From: Sulfurimonas sp.
GTDB taxonomy: Bacteria > Campylobacterota > Campylobacteria > Campylobacterales > Sulfurimonadaceae
Reading direction: 5' to 3'
Assembly: GCF_028694605.1 (NCBI RefSeq)
Contig: NZ_JAQVKP010000005.1
Coordinates: 72,568 to 136,567, forward strand
DNA: 64,000 nt
Made by a program: the position numbers and the translations under genes. Shown here piece by piece: positions 46,651 to 54,609 of the stretch; within the stretch, counting starts at the first letter, position 1, and the number at the start of each line of letters is the position of its first letter. The notes under the pieces are model-generated. The model searched no databases and had not been told where the DNA came from. It saw only the letters and a list, made by a program, of their open reading frames with translations.

Positions 46651-46924
46651 CATTTGCCTTGTAAACATAAGTAGAGGCAAAATAATCTCTCAGCGTTCCA
46701 TCGTCTCGGTAAATAGAAAAAAAATCGCTCATGCTTCTATGTCTGATGTAAGAAGCCTCTGTTGAAATCGCCAAATCTGCAAGCCCTACAGTAGCAACAA
46801 ATTCTCTCTTTTTTGCAAAATCCGCTTCATTTTTTGTAGAAGAGAGATAAAAAATCTCCACCACTACAAAACCAAAGAGTAGTAAAAAAGCCCCGAGCAA
46901 AAAAGCACTTTTTTTATTAGTCAA
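46640..46924 (-). CDS. Small single-span membrane protein of unknown function
   Basis: 94 residues from a TTG at 46924 that overlaps the stop of the tandem NosL gene (TTGACTAA). One membrane helix (about 5-28, LLGAFLLLFGFVVVEIFYL) and a periplasmic tail with no cysteine. Another in-frame start at 46963 would overlap the upstream gene by 47 bases. It sits between the tandem NosL gene and the permease, overlapping the permease start. I recognise no family; it may be an accessory of the ABC transporter. Confidence 0.6.
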   Translation of the reverse strand: MTNKKSAFLLGAFLLLFGFVVVEIFYLSSTKNEADFAKKREFVATVGLADLAISTEASYIRHRSMSDFFSIYRDDGTLRDYFASTYVYKANDAK

Positions 46925-47999
46925 GTTTTTCAATCTCTTTTTTTGTGATTGCCTCAAACCCAATCACTTTATGCCCTTTGTGATCCATGCTAAAAGCTGA
47001 CGCCTCTTTTTGGGTAGCAAAGGGAATCAGCTCATTGCCCATAGGACCATATACATCGCTTCCGATGACATAAAACGCCTTGGTCGCATCAAGTGTTTTT
47101 TGGGAGTAGTAGTCAGTTACAATCATCTTGGAGATACCGTCTTTATGGTCAAAATAGTACTTCATCATATCTTTTGCACCATCAAAAGAGAAGTGCGTAT
47201 CTTTGTAAAAAATCTGCGCTGCCCATTTTGGATACTTGTAAACAAACATACCGCAAATCGGGCATTTCTCATCTTTTGTCACCTGAATAATATTTTGCTT
47301 GGATGCACCTTCACCAAATCTTTTTACCTCCCACATATAAAGCGAAAGTGGCTGAAGCTCCTGCTCTGCGAGTTCACCGCAGAGTTTTTTTGTTACCAAA
47401 TCCGCTTTGAGTTCATTGATTTGCAGATAGTGATGAATATCAATCTCTTTTTTGCAGTTTTTCTCAAAGATTTTTTTACCCATAGGATAAACCTGCTTCT
47501 CTTTTTTCATCTGAACCATTGCAATGTCAGCTTCAAGCGAACTCTGTGCCATAGATAGAGCTTTTTTGAAGTCAACGACCTCGCCGCCATGCTCCATGTT
47601 AAAATCCTCTGCTGCCTCTTTATCTTTAAATGCAAGCTTGCTTACTTTAGACATCGTTCCTAGTACATCCGAACCGACAACATAAAAGGCGTCTTTTGCG
47701 CTTATAAGCTTTTGCGAAACAACATCTACAACCTGCACATCGTTTGTATCAATTTTGAACTCATGCATATCTACCGCCAAACATCTTATAGAGCAGTACT
47801 GTCTTTGCGGATGATTGTGGATTTTTGCGGCATGGGAAGTTTTGTAGTAGGTTTCCAGCTTCATACCACACACGGGACACCACTCTTTTTGTGACCCTTT
47901 TTGAACCAGCTCAGGCGCAATCGTGGCAGATTTTGTAAAAGTTTCCGCACCCAAAGAAAGAAAAAGAGAGAGGAGAAGAAGAAGGATTTTATGTAGCAA
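46917..47999 (-). CDS. Tandem NosL-domain protein with a degenerate cytochrome-like middle
   Basis: 360 residues. Signal peptide (about 1-19), then NosL domain 1 (CPVCGM at 41-46, CSIRC at 69-73, VVGSDVLG), a middle ~70 residues (YPMGKKIFEKNCKK to LCGELAEQELQPLSLYMWEV, about 171-225), then NosL domain 2 (CPICGM at 246-251, VIGSDVYGPMG). The middle section has the flanks of a small cytochrome c (GKKIFEKNC and a final LSLYMWEVKR helix) but no CxxCH. A protein with two copper-chaperone-like domains is expected to be periplasmic. It is the first Nos-type gene of the operon. Confidence 0.82.
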   Translation of the reverse strand: MLHKILLLLLSLFLSLGAETFTKSATIAPELVQKGSQKEWCPVCGMKLETYYKTSHAAKIHNHPQRQYCSIRCLAVDMHEFKIDTNDVQVVDVVSQKLISAKDAFYVVGSDVLGTMSKVSKLAFKDKEAAEDFNMEHGGEVVDFKKALSMAQSSLEADIAMVQMKKEKQVYPMGKKIFEKNCKKEIDIHHYLQINELKADLVTKKLCGELAEQELQPLSLYMWEVKRFGEGASKQNIIQVTKDEKCPICGMFVYKYPKWAAQIFYKDTHFSFDGAKDMMKYYFDHKDGISKMIVTDYYSQKTLDATKAFYVIGSDVYGPMGNELIPFATQKEASAFSMDHKGHKVIGFEAITKKEIEKLD

Positions 48000-48027
48000 G
48001 ATGCACCTCTTTTGAAGAATTTAGAGG

Positions 48028-48507
48028 CTATTTTATCCTAAGAAGCATTAATCTTCTTATAAATAATATAAGTATTGCTATTGCTAAAATCTTAAAATCA
48101 AGCTCACTTGCCTGATGGAGACTCTGAAATGTGTCACTCAGTGTTGCCTCTTCGCCAAGCCTTTGCATGGAGATGATTTTTGGCGCATATACTCCGCTAA
48201 ACATAAGAGCAGAAAAAATAGCAGTAACGGAAGCGCCAAAGAGTACGGCATCCCTTTGTCCGTTTTTGTACATAACTATCTCATACACCGTGATGACAAA
48301 GGCCCCAAGAGAAACCCAGTAGCTAAAACGGCGAAAAATCTCCGCCATGATAACTCCCTCGTTGTAGTTGCTCAGCTCTACTCCGTAAAGAAGATTTTGG
48401 GTGTTAAAAACTACTGGAGCGACAAATGCACCAAGAACAACAACTGCGCCAAAAGTTGCAGCCAAAAGAAGCAGATAACCAAAATCAATATAAATATTAC
48501 GCTTCAT
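48028..48507 (-). CDS. DUF4149-like membrane protein
   Basis: 159 residues, four membrane helices (about 9-32, 60-78, 88-107, 135-155). GAFVAPVVF near 26-34 and the SLHQASELDFKILA region fit the DUF4149/TMEM205-like family. No function is known for it. It is 3 bases from prmC and 28 bases from the tandem NosL gene on the same strand, so it joins the two groups in one likely transcript. Confidence 0.7.
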   Translation of the reverse strand: MKRNIYIDFGYLLLLAATFGAVVVLGAFVAPVVFNTQNLLYGVELSNYNEGVIMAEIFRRFSYWVSLGAFVITVYEIVMYKNGQRDAVLFGASVTAIFSALMFSGVYAPKIISMQRLGEEATLSDTFQSLHQASELDFKILAIAILILFIRRLMLLRIK

Positions 48508-48510
48508 AAA

Positions 48511-49338
48511 TTATAACCTTAGTGTAAAACCCCTGTCAAAACCACTGTAATCTTTATAAAAAGAGAGTGATTGGATGGGCCTGTTTTTTAAATAGCCGCG
48601 TATTTTATCTTTTTGGTCATAACCCATCTCACAGCTAAAAAAGTTAATCTCTCTCTTTAAGAGTTCATCAAGAAGTTCTTTGATGATCTCATCTCCATCT
48701 TCTCCTCCAAAAAGTGCATTTTGCGGCTCATAGGAGAGGTTTGATTCTAGTGTGGCAGCATTTGCAATATAGGGAGGGTTGGAGACAAGATAGTCTATAT
48801 GTTCAGTTATGGGTTGTAAAAGTGAACCCTCTCTTAACTCGATTCTATCCGTAAGTCCAAACTTTTGGATATTTTTTTGTGCGATAACAAGAGCATCTTT
48901 GGAGATATCCACCGCTATAAATCTTGCATTTGGTAAAAACTTTGCAAGCATGATAGATATGATTCCGCTGCCCACTCCCACTTCTGCAATAGTAAGCGGT
49001 GCGCTTTTGTCTTCAATGTTTTTTAAAACCTCATCTATAAGAAGCTCAGTCTCAGGGCGTGGGATGAGTGCGCCTTTGGCGATAAAAAACTCCTCACTGT
49101 AAAAACTCACCCTCTGTGTTATGTACTCCAGCGGCTCATTTTTAGCTCTGCGCCCTACCCACTCCAAAAGCATCTCTCTCTCTTTAACCTCATCTTCTTG
49201 GTGCGTCAAAAGCCAAAGCTCATCCACATCCAGATGATACATCAAAAGCAGTTGCGCTTCTCTTGAAGCCCTCTGTATATGAGCAAGAGTTTGTGCAATC
49301 TCTCTAAGAGCATCTTTGACTAGATATCTGCTTGACAT
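48511..49338 (-). CDS. prmC: Peptide chain release factor N5-glutamine methyltransferase
   Basis: 275 residues. N-terminal helical domain, the IPRPETELLIDEVL motif near 91, SAM-binding IAEVGVGSGIISIMLAKF near 115 and the catalytic SNPPYIANA near 184. It methylates the GGQ glutamine of release factors. The start overlaps the M48 peptidase gene by 19 bases. The gene itself is housekeeping; its link to the Nos operon may be by position only. Confidence 0.94.
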   Translation of the reverse strand: MSSRYLVKDALREIAQTLAHIQRASREAQLLLMYHLDVDELWLLTHQEDEVKEREMLLEWVGRRAKNEPLEYITQRVSFYSEEFFIAKGALIPRPETELLIDEVLKNIEDKSAPLTIAEVGVGSGIISIMLAKFLPNARFIAVDISKDALVIAQKNIQKFGLTDRIELREGSLLQPITEHIDYLVSNPPYIANAATLESNLSYEPQNALFGGEDGDEIIKELLDELLKREINFFSCEMGYDQKDKIRGYLKNRPIQSLSFYKDYSGFDRGFTLRL

Positions 49339-50576
49339 GCCGCCCCTAAAGCACTTTTATCAGTTCCATCCAGTGCCACGCCAAGCTCTTTGAGACGCTC
49401 TAAAACCGGCGGATGGGTGTAGTGAAAAAAGATATAAAGCGGATGGGAAAGCGGAAAACTTTTGTTCTCATTGACAAGCTTTGTGAGTGCATTTGCAAGC
49501 TCAATCGCTCCTGCTGCTCCGCCAAGCTCACTTCCCATCCTGTCCGCCGCATATTCGTTGCGTCTGCTTACAACTCCCATAAGCGGCATCATCAAAAAGC
49601 CAAGAACGGGCATAAAAAGAAGCAACAAAATCATAATCGCATAAGGAGCCTCTTTGATACCAAGCTCTGCATAGAGCGAGGATGGAAGATTGCCAAATAG
49701 CGCAAACATCCCAAAGAGCATCACACCCACCATAGCGATATTTTTGTAGATATCGCCATGCGCAAAGTGTCCAAGCTCATGTCCCAAAACCGCCAAAAGC
49801 TCTTTTGTGGTCAGTTTTTCTATAAGCGTATCAAAAAGCACCACTCTTTTCGTCTTGCCAAGCCCGCCAAAATAGGCATTTAGTCTTGCATCTCTTTTAC
49901 TTGCATCGCTCACAAAAACGCCGGAACTGACAAAACCTGTTCTATCCATCAACTCTTTTATCTGCGTATCGAGTTCCTCGTTTTGAAGGGGTGTTAGTTT
50001 ATCGAAAAAGAGTGCACGAAAGGTTGGAAAGAGCATATTGACAAGAACAACAACCCCAAAAATAAAGAGAAAACTCCATAGCCACCAGAGTGCAAAATTG
50101 GAGATGATGGCATAAATACCCCACACCACAAGCGAGCCAAAAAGAAGCGTCATGGCAAAAGAGATAAGCGTATCTTTGACCCACTGCTTCATGGTTGATT
50201 TGTTAAAACCAAACTTTGTATCTAGCACAAACTTCTCATAATAGCCAAAAGGAAGAGAAACGAGAGAATTTATAACTAAAAAACCCATAACGATGCCAAC
50301 ACTAAGAAGTGCCTCGCTCTCAAAATAAACGCTACGCTCCAAAAACTTTATCCCAAAACCGACCCAAAACAAAAAAGCGACATACTCCACAAATGCCGAA
50401 GCTATGCTCATCTTCTCTTTGGCAACACTGTAATTTCCGGCTTTTATAAACTCACTTTCACTTAAAAGTACTGCTTTGCCTCGTTTTGCTTGGTTTACAT
50501 AACCTATCTGCATCACGCTGATATACATAGTTAGAAGTACAAAAAGCGTATAGATTCCTACAATCGTCATTACCAT
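49320..50576 (-). CDS. M48 family metallopeptidase (Ste24/CAAX protease-like)
   Basis: 418 residues. Several membrane helices (about 4-24, 60-80, 100-122, 145-165, 170-195, 285-325) and the zinc motif AVLGHELGHFAHGD near 262-275. A downstream NEYAADRMG near 340 gives the third ligand. Long Ste24-type form rather than the shorter HtpX. It likely cleaves membrane or exported proteins from the inner membrane. It is the first gene of the leftward run that continues through prmC to the NosL operon. Confidence 0.9.
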   Translation of the reverse strand: MVMTIVGIYTLFVLLTMYISVMQIGYVNQAKRGKAVLLSESEFIKAGNYSVAKEKMSIASAFVEYVAFLFWVGFGIKFLERSVYFESEALLSVGIVMGFLVINSLVSLPFGYYEKFVLDTKFGFNKSTMKQWVKDTLISFAMTLLFGSLVVWGIYAIISNFALWWLWSFLFIFGVVVLVNMLFPTFRALFFDKLTPLQNEELDTQIKELMDRTGFVSSGVFVSDASKRDARLNAYFGGLGKTKRVVLFDTLIEKLTTKELLAVLGHELGHFAHGDIYKNIAMVGVMLFGMFALFGNLPSSLYAELGIKEAPYAIMILLLLFMPVLGFLMMPLMGVVSRRNEYAADRMGSELGGAAGAIELANALTKLVNENKSFPLSHPLYIFFHYTHPPVLERLKELGVALDGTDKSALGAACQADI

Positions 50577-50636
50577 AAAACTGCCTTTAGGATTTAATTT
50601 TTTCGCAATTCTAGCATTTAGAGGTGCCCTTTAGCT

Positions 50637-50927
50637 TTATAAAATATAGTCAACCACTTTTGACTCCAAAGTCACAGACTTTATAAACTCTACCACTTTG
50701 AGATGTTCTGGGTGGATGGCATAAGCGTCAAGGTCTTCTTTAGTCTCAAAAGTAGAGTAAAGAGAGAGGTCAAAAGCCCTCTCGGAGTTTGTAAAGTTTA
50801 CCCCTACTTCCATAGATTTGAGTGATGGAACAAGTGCAACAAGTGCGTTTAGCCTCATCGCAACCGCTTGGATATTTGCTTCTTTGTTTTCTTCTTTAAA
50901 TTTAAACATAACGATATGGACAACCAT
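50637..50927 (-). CDS. Dabb (stress-responsive A/B barrel) domain protein
   Basis: 96 residues. VHIVMFKFKEENKEAN at the start, then LVALVPSLKSMEVGVNF, FDLSLYSTFETKEDLDAYAIHPEHLKVVEFI: the Dabb dimeric ferredoxin-like fold. Members bind small ligands or have unclear roles. It is transcribed alone, leftwards, with 60 bases to the M48 gene and a divergent gap to the cytochrome gene. Confidence 0.85.
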   Translation of the reverse strand: MVVHIVMFKFKEENKEANIQAVAMRLNALVALVPSLKSMEVGVNFTNSERAFDLSLYSTFETKEDLDAYAIHPEHLKVVEFIKSVTLESKVVDYIL

Positions 50928-51050
50928 GCAATACTCCTTTTTTTGTAAAATTTTAGCTGAAAATTATATCATCAAAAGTTAAGTTTATTTGTCGGTGCGG
51001 TAATAAGGACACCTCTAAAAAAAACTTGCACTCTTTTAATAATTCTATGT

Positions 51051-51056
51051 TATAAT
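51051..51056 (+). promoter_or_regulatory. Extended -10 promoter of the small cytochrome gene
   Basis: TATAAT preceded by TGT (extended -10), with TTGCAC 19 bases upstream at 51026-51031. The leader of about 28 bases has GAAGG as a ribosome binding site. Confidence 0.55.
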
Positions 51057-51088
51057 CCTGATTATTCGAATTTATAGAAGGTTTTATC

Positions 51089-51463
51089 ATGAAAAAAATA
51101 GTTGGTTTATCTTTGATGCTCGGCGTTTTCTCTATTGTTTGTGCTTCAGATGCGGCTGTAGAGGCTCTTGCGGTTGCTAAATGCGGTGAGTGCCATCTTA
51201 TGGGTGAGATAACAAAAGAGAAATTAAGCAGTATGAAAGCACCTCCTTACTGGGCGATTGCTAAAAAAGCAAGAGAGAAGTACGAAAAAGAGGAAGATAA
51301 AATCAAATATATCGTTGATTATGCTTTTTCTCCGACAGAAGACAAGATGCTATTTCCAAGAGAGACAAAAGAAAAGTTTGGTGTTATGCCTTCACTCAAA
51401 GGAAAAGTAACAGAAGAAGAAATCAGGATGATTTCCACTTACATCTTAGAGAAAAAATTCTAA
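51089..51463 (+). CDS. Small periplasmic c-type cytochrome-like protein
   Basis: 124 residues. Signal peptide (about 1-19, cut near CASDA), one haem motif CGECH near 32-36 and a helical tail. Methionines at HLMGE and SSMKAPP could be axial ligands. It is longer and different from the small cytochrome at 18.7 kb. It is a single gene with its own promoter, ending in a 4-base overlap with the convergent gpsA. A role as a soluble electron carrier is inferred. Confidence 0.78.
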   Translation: MKKIVGLSLMLGVFSIVCASDAAVEALAVAKCGECHLMGEITKEKLSSMKAPPYWAIAKKAREKYEKEEDKIKYIVDYAFSPTEDKMLFPRETKEKFGVMPSLKGKVTEEEIRMISTYILEKKF

Positions 51464-52350
51464 TTTGCAAGAAAATTGCGGAGGCTTACGTGTGGGTCTA
51501 AGCCTTCTAGCATATTGTAAACCTCGCGCGCTATGGGTAGATAGAGATTTTTTTCCTGAGCGATAGCGTAAAGTGCGTATGCCGTACCTATGCCCTCTGC
51601 GACTTCTCCTAGTTCTTCTAGTATCTCATCAAGCGGTTTTCCTTTGGCGATGCCAAGTCCTACACGAAAGTTTCTGCTCATAGTTGATGATGCCGTCAAG
51701 AAAAGGTCCCCTGCCCCGCTAAGCCCTATAAATGTTTCATCTTTTGCTCCGTAAGAGAGACCGAAACGGTGCATCTCGACAAGCCCTCTTGCGATAAGTG
51801 AAGCCGCTGCGTTTTTACCAAGCCCCAAACCCTCACAAATGCCCGCTGCTATAGCGATAACGTTTTTATACGCTCCTGCAACCTCCGCACCTACGACATC
51901 GCTAGAGATATATGTTTTGATAAAAGAGGGGAAAAGTGAAGCAAAAGTTTTACTCAACTCCTCATTTGTGGAGTTAACAACCAGTGCCGTTGGAAGTGAG
52001 CGCATAACTTCTGCGGCAAAAGATGGACCCGACAAAAACGCGATGTTCTCTTGTGGAACATAGGCATCATAAATCTCATTTAAAAATCTTCCCGTAGTCG
52101 CTTCTATGCCCTTTGAGGCAACCAATATTTTTTGGTTGGCGTAGATAAAATTTTCTCTAAGCCATGAAGCGATTTGCTGGGCAGGAATGGCGATGACGAG
52201 ATACTCCATTTTTAAAATCTCATCAAGTGATACAAAGTTTTTCAGCTCTCTTGGCGTTCTTGAGGTAATAAAAACCTCACACCTCTCGCTCAAGGCAAAA
52301 GCCAAAGCACTCCCCCACTTCCCTGCCCCAATCACTCCTACTTTAGTCAC
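51460..52350 (-). CDS. gpsA: Glycerol-3-phosphate dehydrogenase [NAD(P)+]
   Basis: 296 residues, close to the usual 320-340 but shorter. GVIGAGKWGSALAFAL at the start is the nucleotide-binding motif; ASKGIEATTGRF, LSGPSFAAEVM near 128, AGAYKNVIAIAAGICEGLGLGKNAAASLIARG near 177-208 (catalytic Lys) and the following GLSGAGDLFLTASS all fit GpsA. It makes sn-glycerol-3-phosphate for phospholipids. It overlaps the TrkA-like gene by 8 bases. Confidence 0.95.
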   Translation of the reverse strand: MTKVGVIGAGKWGSALAFALSERCEVFITSRTPRELKNFVSLDEILKMEYLVIAIPAQQIASWLRENFIYANQKILVASKGIEATTGRFLNEIYDAYVPQENIAFLSGPSFAAEVMRSLPTALVVNSTNEELSKTFASLFPSFIKTYISSDVVGAEVAGAYKNVIAIAAGICEGLGLGKNAAASLIARGLVEMHRFGLSYGAKDETFIGLSGAGDLFLTASSTMSRNFRVGLGIAKGKPLDEILEELGEVAEGIGTAYALYAIAQEKNLYLPIAREVYNMLEGLDPHVSLRNFLAN

Positions 52351-53047
52351 ATCTGCTCCCTGTCATATTTTCAAACTCTTTGATGTCTTTTGCATATCCC
52401 ACAATAATAAAGAGGTCATCTTTATCAATGATATGGTGCTTTATTTTGTGCGAATAGATAAATTCACTACTCATATCTTTGTTCACAAGTGCCAAAACCA
52501 CCACACCATACTTTATACTCCAGTCTATCTCAGCAATCCCCTTGCCGATATATGCGTTATGTTCGTTGATTTTGACCTGTGCTATCTTGAGTGCGCCGCT
52601 TTCAAACAAAATAGTATGAAAAACTTCCTTAACAATGGGCTTTTGCAACATCTCATCAATCATTTCAGCTGTTGTTTGCACAAGCGGAATTACCTTGTTG
52701 GCACCCGCCATTTGGAGTTTGCTTGCCGTTTGTTTGTTGTTTGAGAGTGCTATAATGTTTAAATCTGCAAAAGTAGAGCGAAGTGAGATAGTCAAAAAGA
52801 TATTTTCCGCACTATCTTCTAGTACGCAAAATGCAATAGAGCTTTCTTTATCGATATACTCATCGATGTTGCTCCAGTTATCACTCAAATCAAAACTTCT
52901 TACCTCAATTTCATGATTTTCATATATCATCTTTGCATCACTCTCAAGAGTATAGATGATAATTTTTTCATATCCGTTTTTAAGATTTTTAGCAATCTCA
53001 AGCGCATAATCATTGTAGCCAAAAATGAGAGCTGTTTTTTGTTTCAT
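52343..53047 (-). CDS. RCK/TrkA-like domain protein
   Basis: 234 residues. An N-terminal Rossmann-like domain (ALIFGYNDYALEIAKNLKNG) lacks the full GxGxxG, so nucleotide binding is uncertain. A second RCK_C-like part (residues ~150-225, VKINEHNAYIGKGIAEIDW) follows. It overlaps the K+ channel gene by 4 bases and gpsA by 8. The most direct reading is a separate RCK subunit that gates or regulates the neighbouring channel. Confidence 0.72.
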   Translation of the reverse strand: MKQKTALIFGYNDYALEIAKNLKNGYEKIIIYTLESDAKMIYENHEIEVRSFDLSDNWSNIDEYIDKESSIAFCVLEDSAENIFLTISLRSTFADLNIIALSNNKQTASKLQMAGANKVIPLVQTTAEMIDEMLQKPIVKEVFHTILFESGALKIAQVKINEHNAYIGKGIAEIDWSIKYGVVVLALVNKDMSSEFIYSHKIKHHIIDKDDLFIIVGYAKDIKEFENMTGSRCD

Positions 53048-54609
53048 CGTCTTATCTTCTTATGCAGATATTTTTCAAACTCTCCCATGAAGGCGTGATT
53101 TCCTATAACAAGCAAGTAATCACCGCTCTCAATCATCGTATCTTCTATGGGGTTAAAGAAAAATCTCTTTGTGCTTTTTTTATAAATCCCAAGCAAGATA
53201 ATTCTAAATTTAGCACAGTTTAACTCACTTACGTAGAGTATATTTTGGCTCATTCTCTCATCTACCAAAATCTCTTCTACATCCACACCATAATAGTCAT
53301 TGCGAAGCGCATGAATAACTTCAAAAGCAACGGGTCGCCCTGTAAGCTCCTTTGCAATCATCCCGACAAGCCCTTTTGGATAAAATATCTCATTTGCACC
53401 TGCAAAATTTAGCTTTTTTCTATTTGCATCGTCCATAAGCAGAGATATAATGTTGACATCTTTGCTGATAGAACGCACAGTGAGCGTAGTGTAAACATTT
53501 TCAACATCACTCTCTCGCAAGCAAAGAATCGTCTTAACTTGCAAATTGATATCTATGCCTAGTTTTTGATAACTCTCAACATTTCCAGGGTCATAATTAA
53601 TCGCTATTAGTCCATCTTTTTTCGCATTTTCAACTCTTTGTACATCTTCATCCAAAACAATAATGCTTATTTTAGAGCTTTTGAGTTTTTTCACAACCTC
53701 TTGTGCCACACTTTCATAGCCGCAGATAAGATAAAAATATTTCAATTCTCGGATAGTGTCAACTGTTCGTATCTCTCTAACTTCATCAAGTTTTTCAGTA
53801 AAAGCGGAGACAACGATGGATGTCATAAATGCCAAAACTGAGACACCGGTGATGATGACAAAAATCGCCACCATTCTCCCCTCTGTTGTTACAGCAACAA
53901 TGTCACCATAACCAACCGTCGCTATCGTTACTACAGACCAATAAATGGAATCGAAAAGAGTATTGATTGGAGATTTTGGGTTTTGTGCTTCCATAATATA
54001 AACAAGCACGGAAGAGACAAAAACAACAATGGATGAGAAGATAAAAAGAATAAAAAACTCAAATTTTTTCGTAGCAAGCACAGAAGCAAAAACTTGAAAA
54101 CTTTTTGTATAGCGAAAGAATTTAAAAACCCTAAAAACAACGAAAAGGCGCAATAATCGCAGTTCATGAAAAAGCGGCAAGATGGCAAGCAAATCTATGA
54201 TTGCTTTTATGGACAAAACAAACCGCAACTTCTCTTTGGCGGCACCTAAAAGTGCTTTGTAGAGATAAAACTTTCTGCCAAGAGAAACAGCTTGTTCGCT
54301 CTTTTTGATGATAATTTCGCTAACACTGCTGCTTATCCAAAACCTTAAAGCATACTCAACAAGAAATATAAAAGAGATAACATAGATGTTAAAAATCTTT
54401 AGATAGATATTTATCTCAGATTTTACTTCCACTATCAAAATGGCAACACTTAAAAAAATAAGCATTATCATAAAGATATCAAAGTATTTTTTATAGTGGT
54501 ATTTGTCGTTTTCTAAAATATCATAAATAAAACGCTTCTTACTCTGGTAAGATTGGGACGAATGTAAAAAATAGGCAAAATCGACCGCTAATCTTGTAAA
54601 AAAATTCAT
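53044..54609 (-). CDS. Voltage-sensor-like potassium channel with RCK domain
   Basis: 521 residues. Six membrane helices in the N-terminal ~270 residues. Segment S4 has Arg/Lys every third or fourth position (LRLLRLFVVFRVFKFFR near 148-164). The pore has the selectivity filter TVATVGYGD near 231, then S6. The C-terminal RCK domain (YFYLICGYESVAQEVVKKL) also lacks GxGxxG. It is a Kch/Kv-like channel. Its start abuts the gatB stop (1-base), and the next gene downstream encodes a second RCK-like protein. Confidence 0.88.
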   Translation of the reverse strand: MNFFTRLAVDFAYFLHSSQSYQSKKRFIYDILENDKYHYKKYFDIFMIMLIFLSVAILIVEVKSEINIYLKIFNIYVISFIFLVEYALRFWISSSVSEIIIKKSEQAVSLGRKFYLYKALLGAAKEKLRFVLSIKAIIDLLAILPLFHELRLLRLFVVFRVFKFFRYTKSFQVFASVLATKKFEFFILFIFSSIVVFVSSVLVYIMEAQNPKSPINTLFDSIYWSVVTIATVGYGDIVAVTTEGRMVAIFVIITGVSVLAFMTSIVVSAFTEKLDEVREIRTVDTIRELKYFYLICGYESVAQEVVKKLKSSKISIIVLDEDVQRVENAKKDGLIAINYDPGNVESYQKLGIDINLQVKTILCLRESDVENVYTTLTVRSISKDVNIISLLMDDANRKKLNFAGANEIFYPKGLVGMIAKELTGRPVAFEVIHALRNDYYGVDVEEILVDERMSQNILYVSELNCAKFRIILLGIYKKSTKRFFFNPIEDTMIESGDYLLVIGNHAFMGEFEKYLHKKIRR

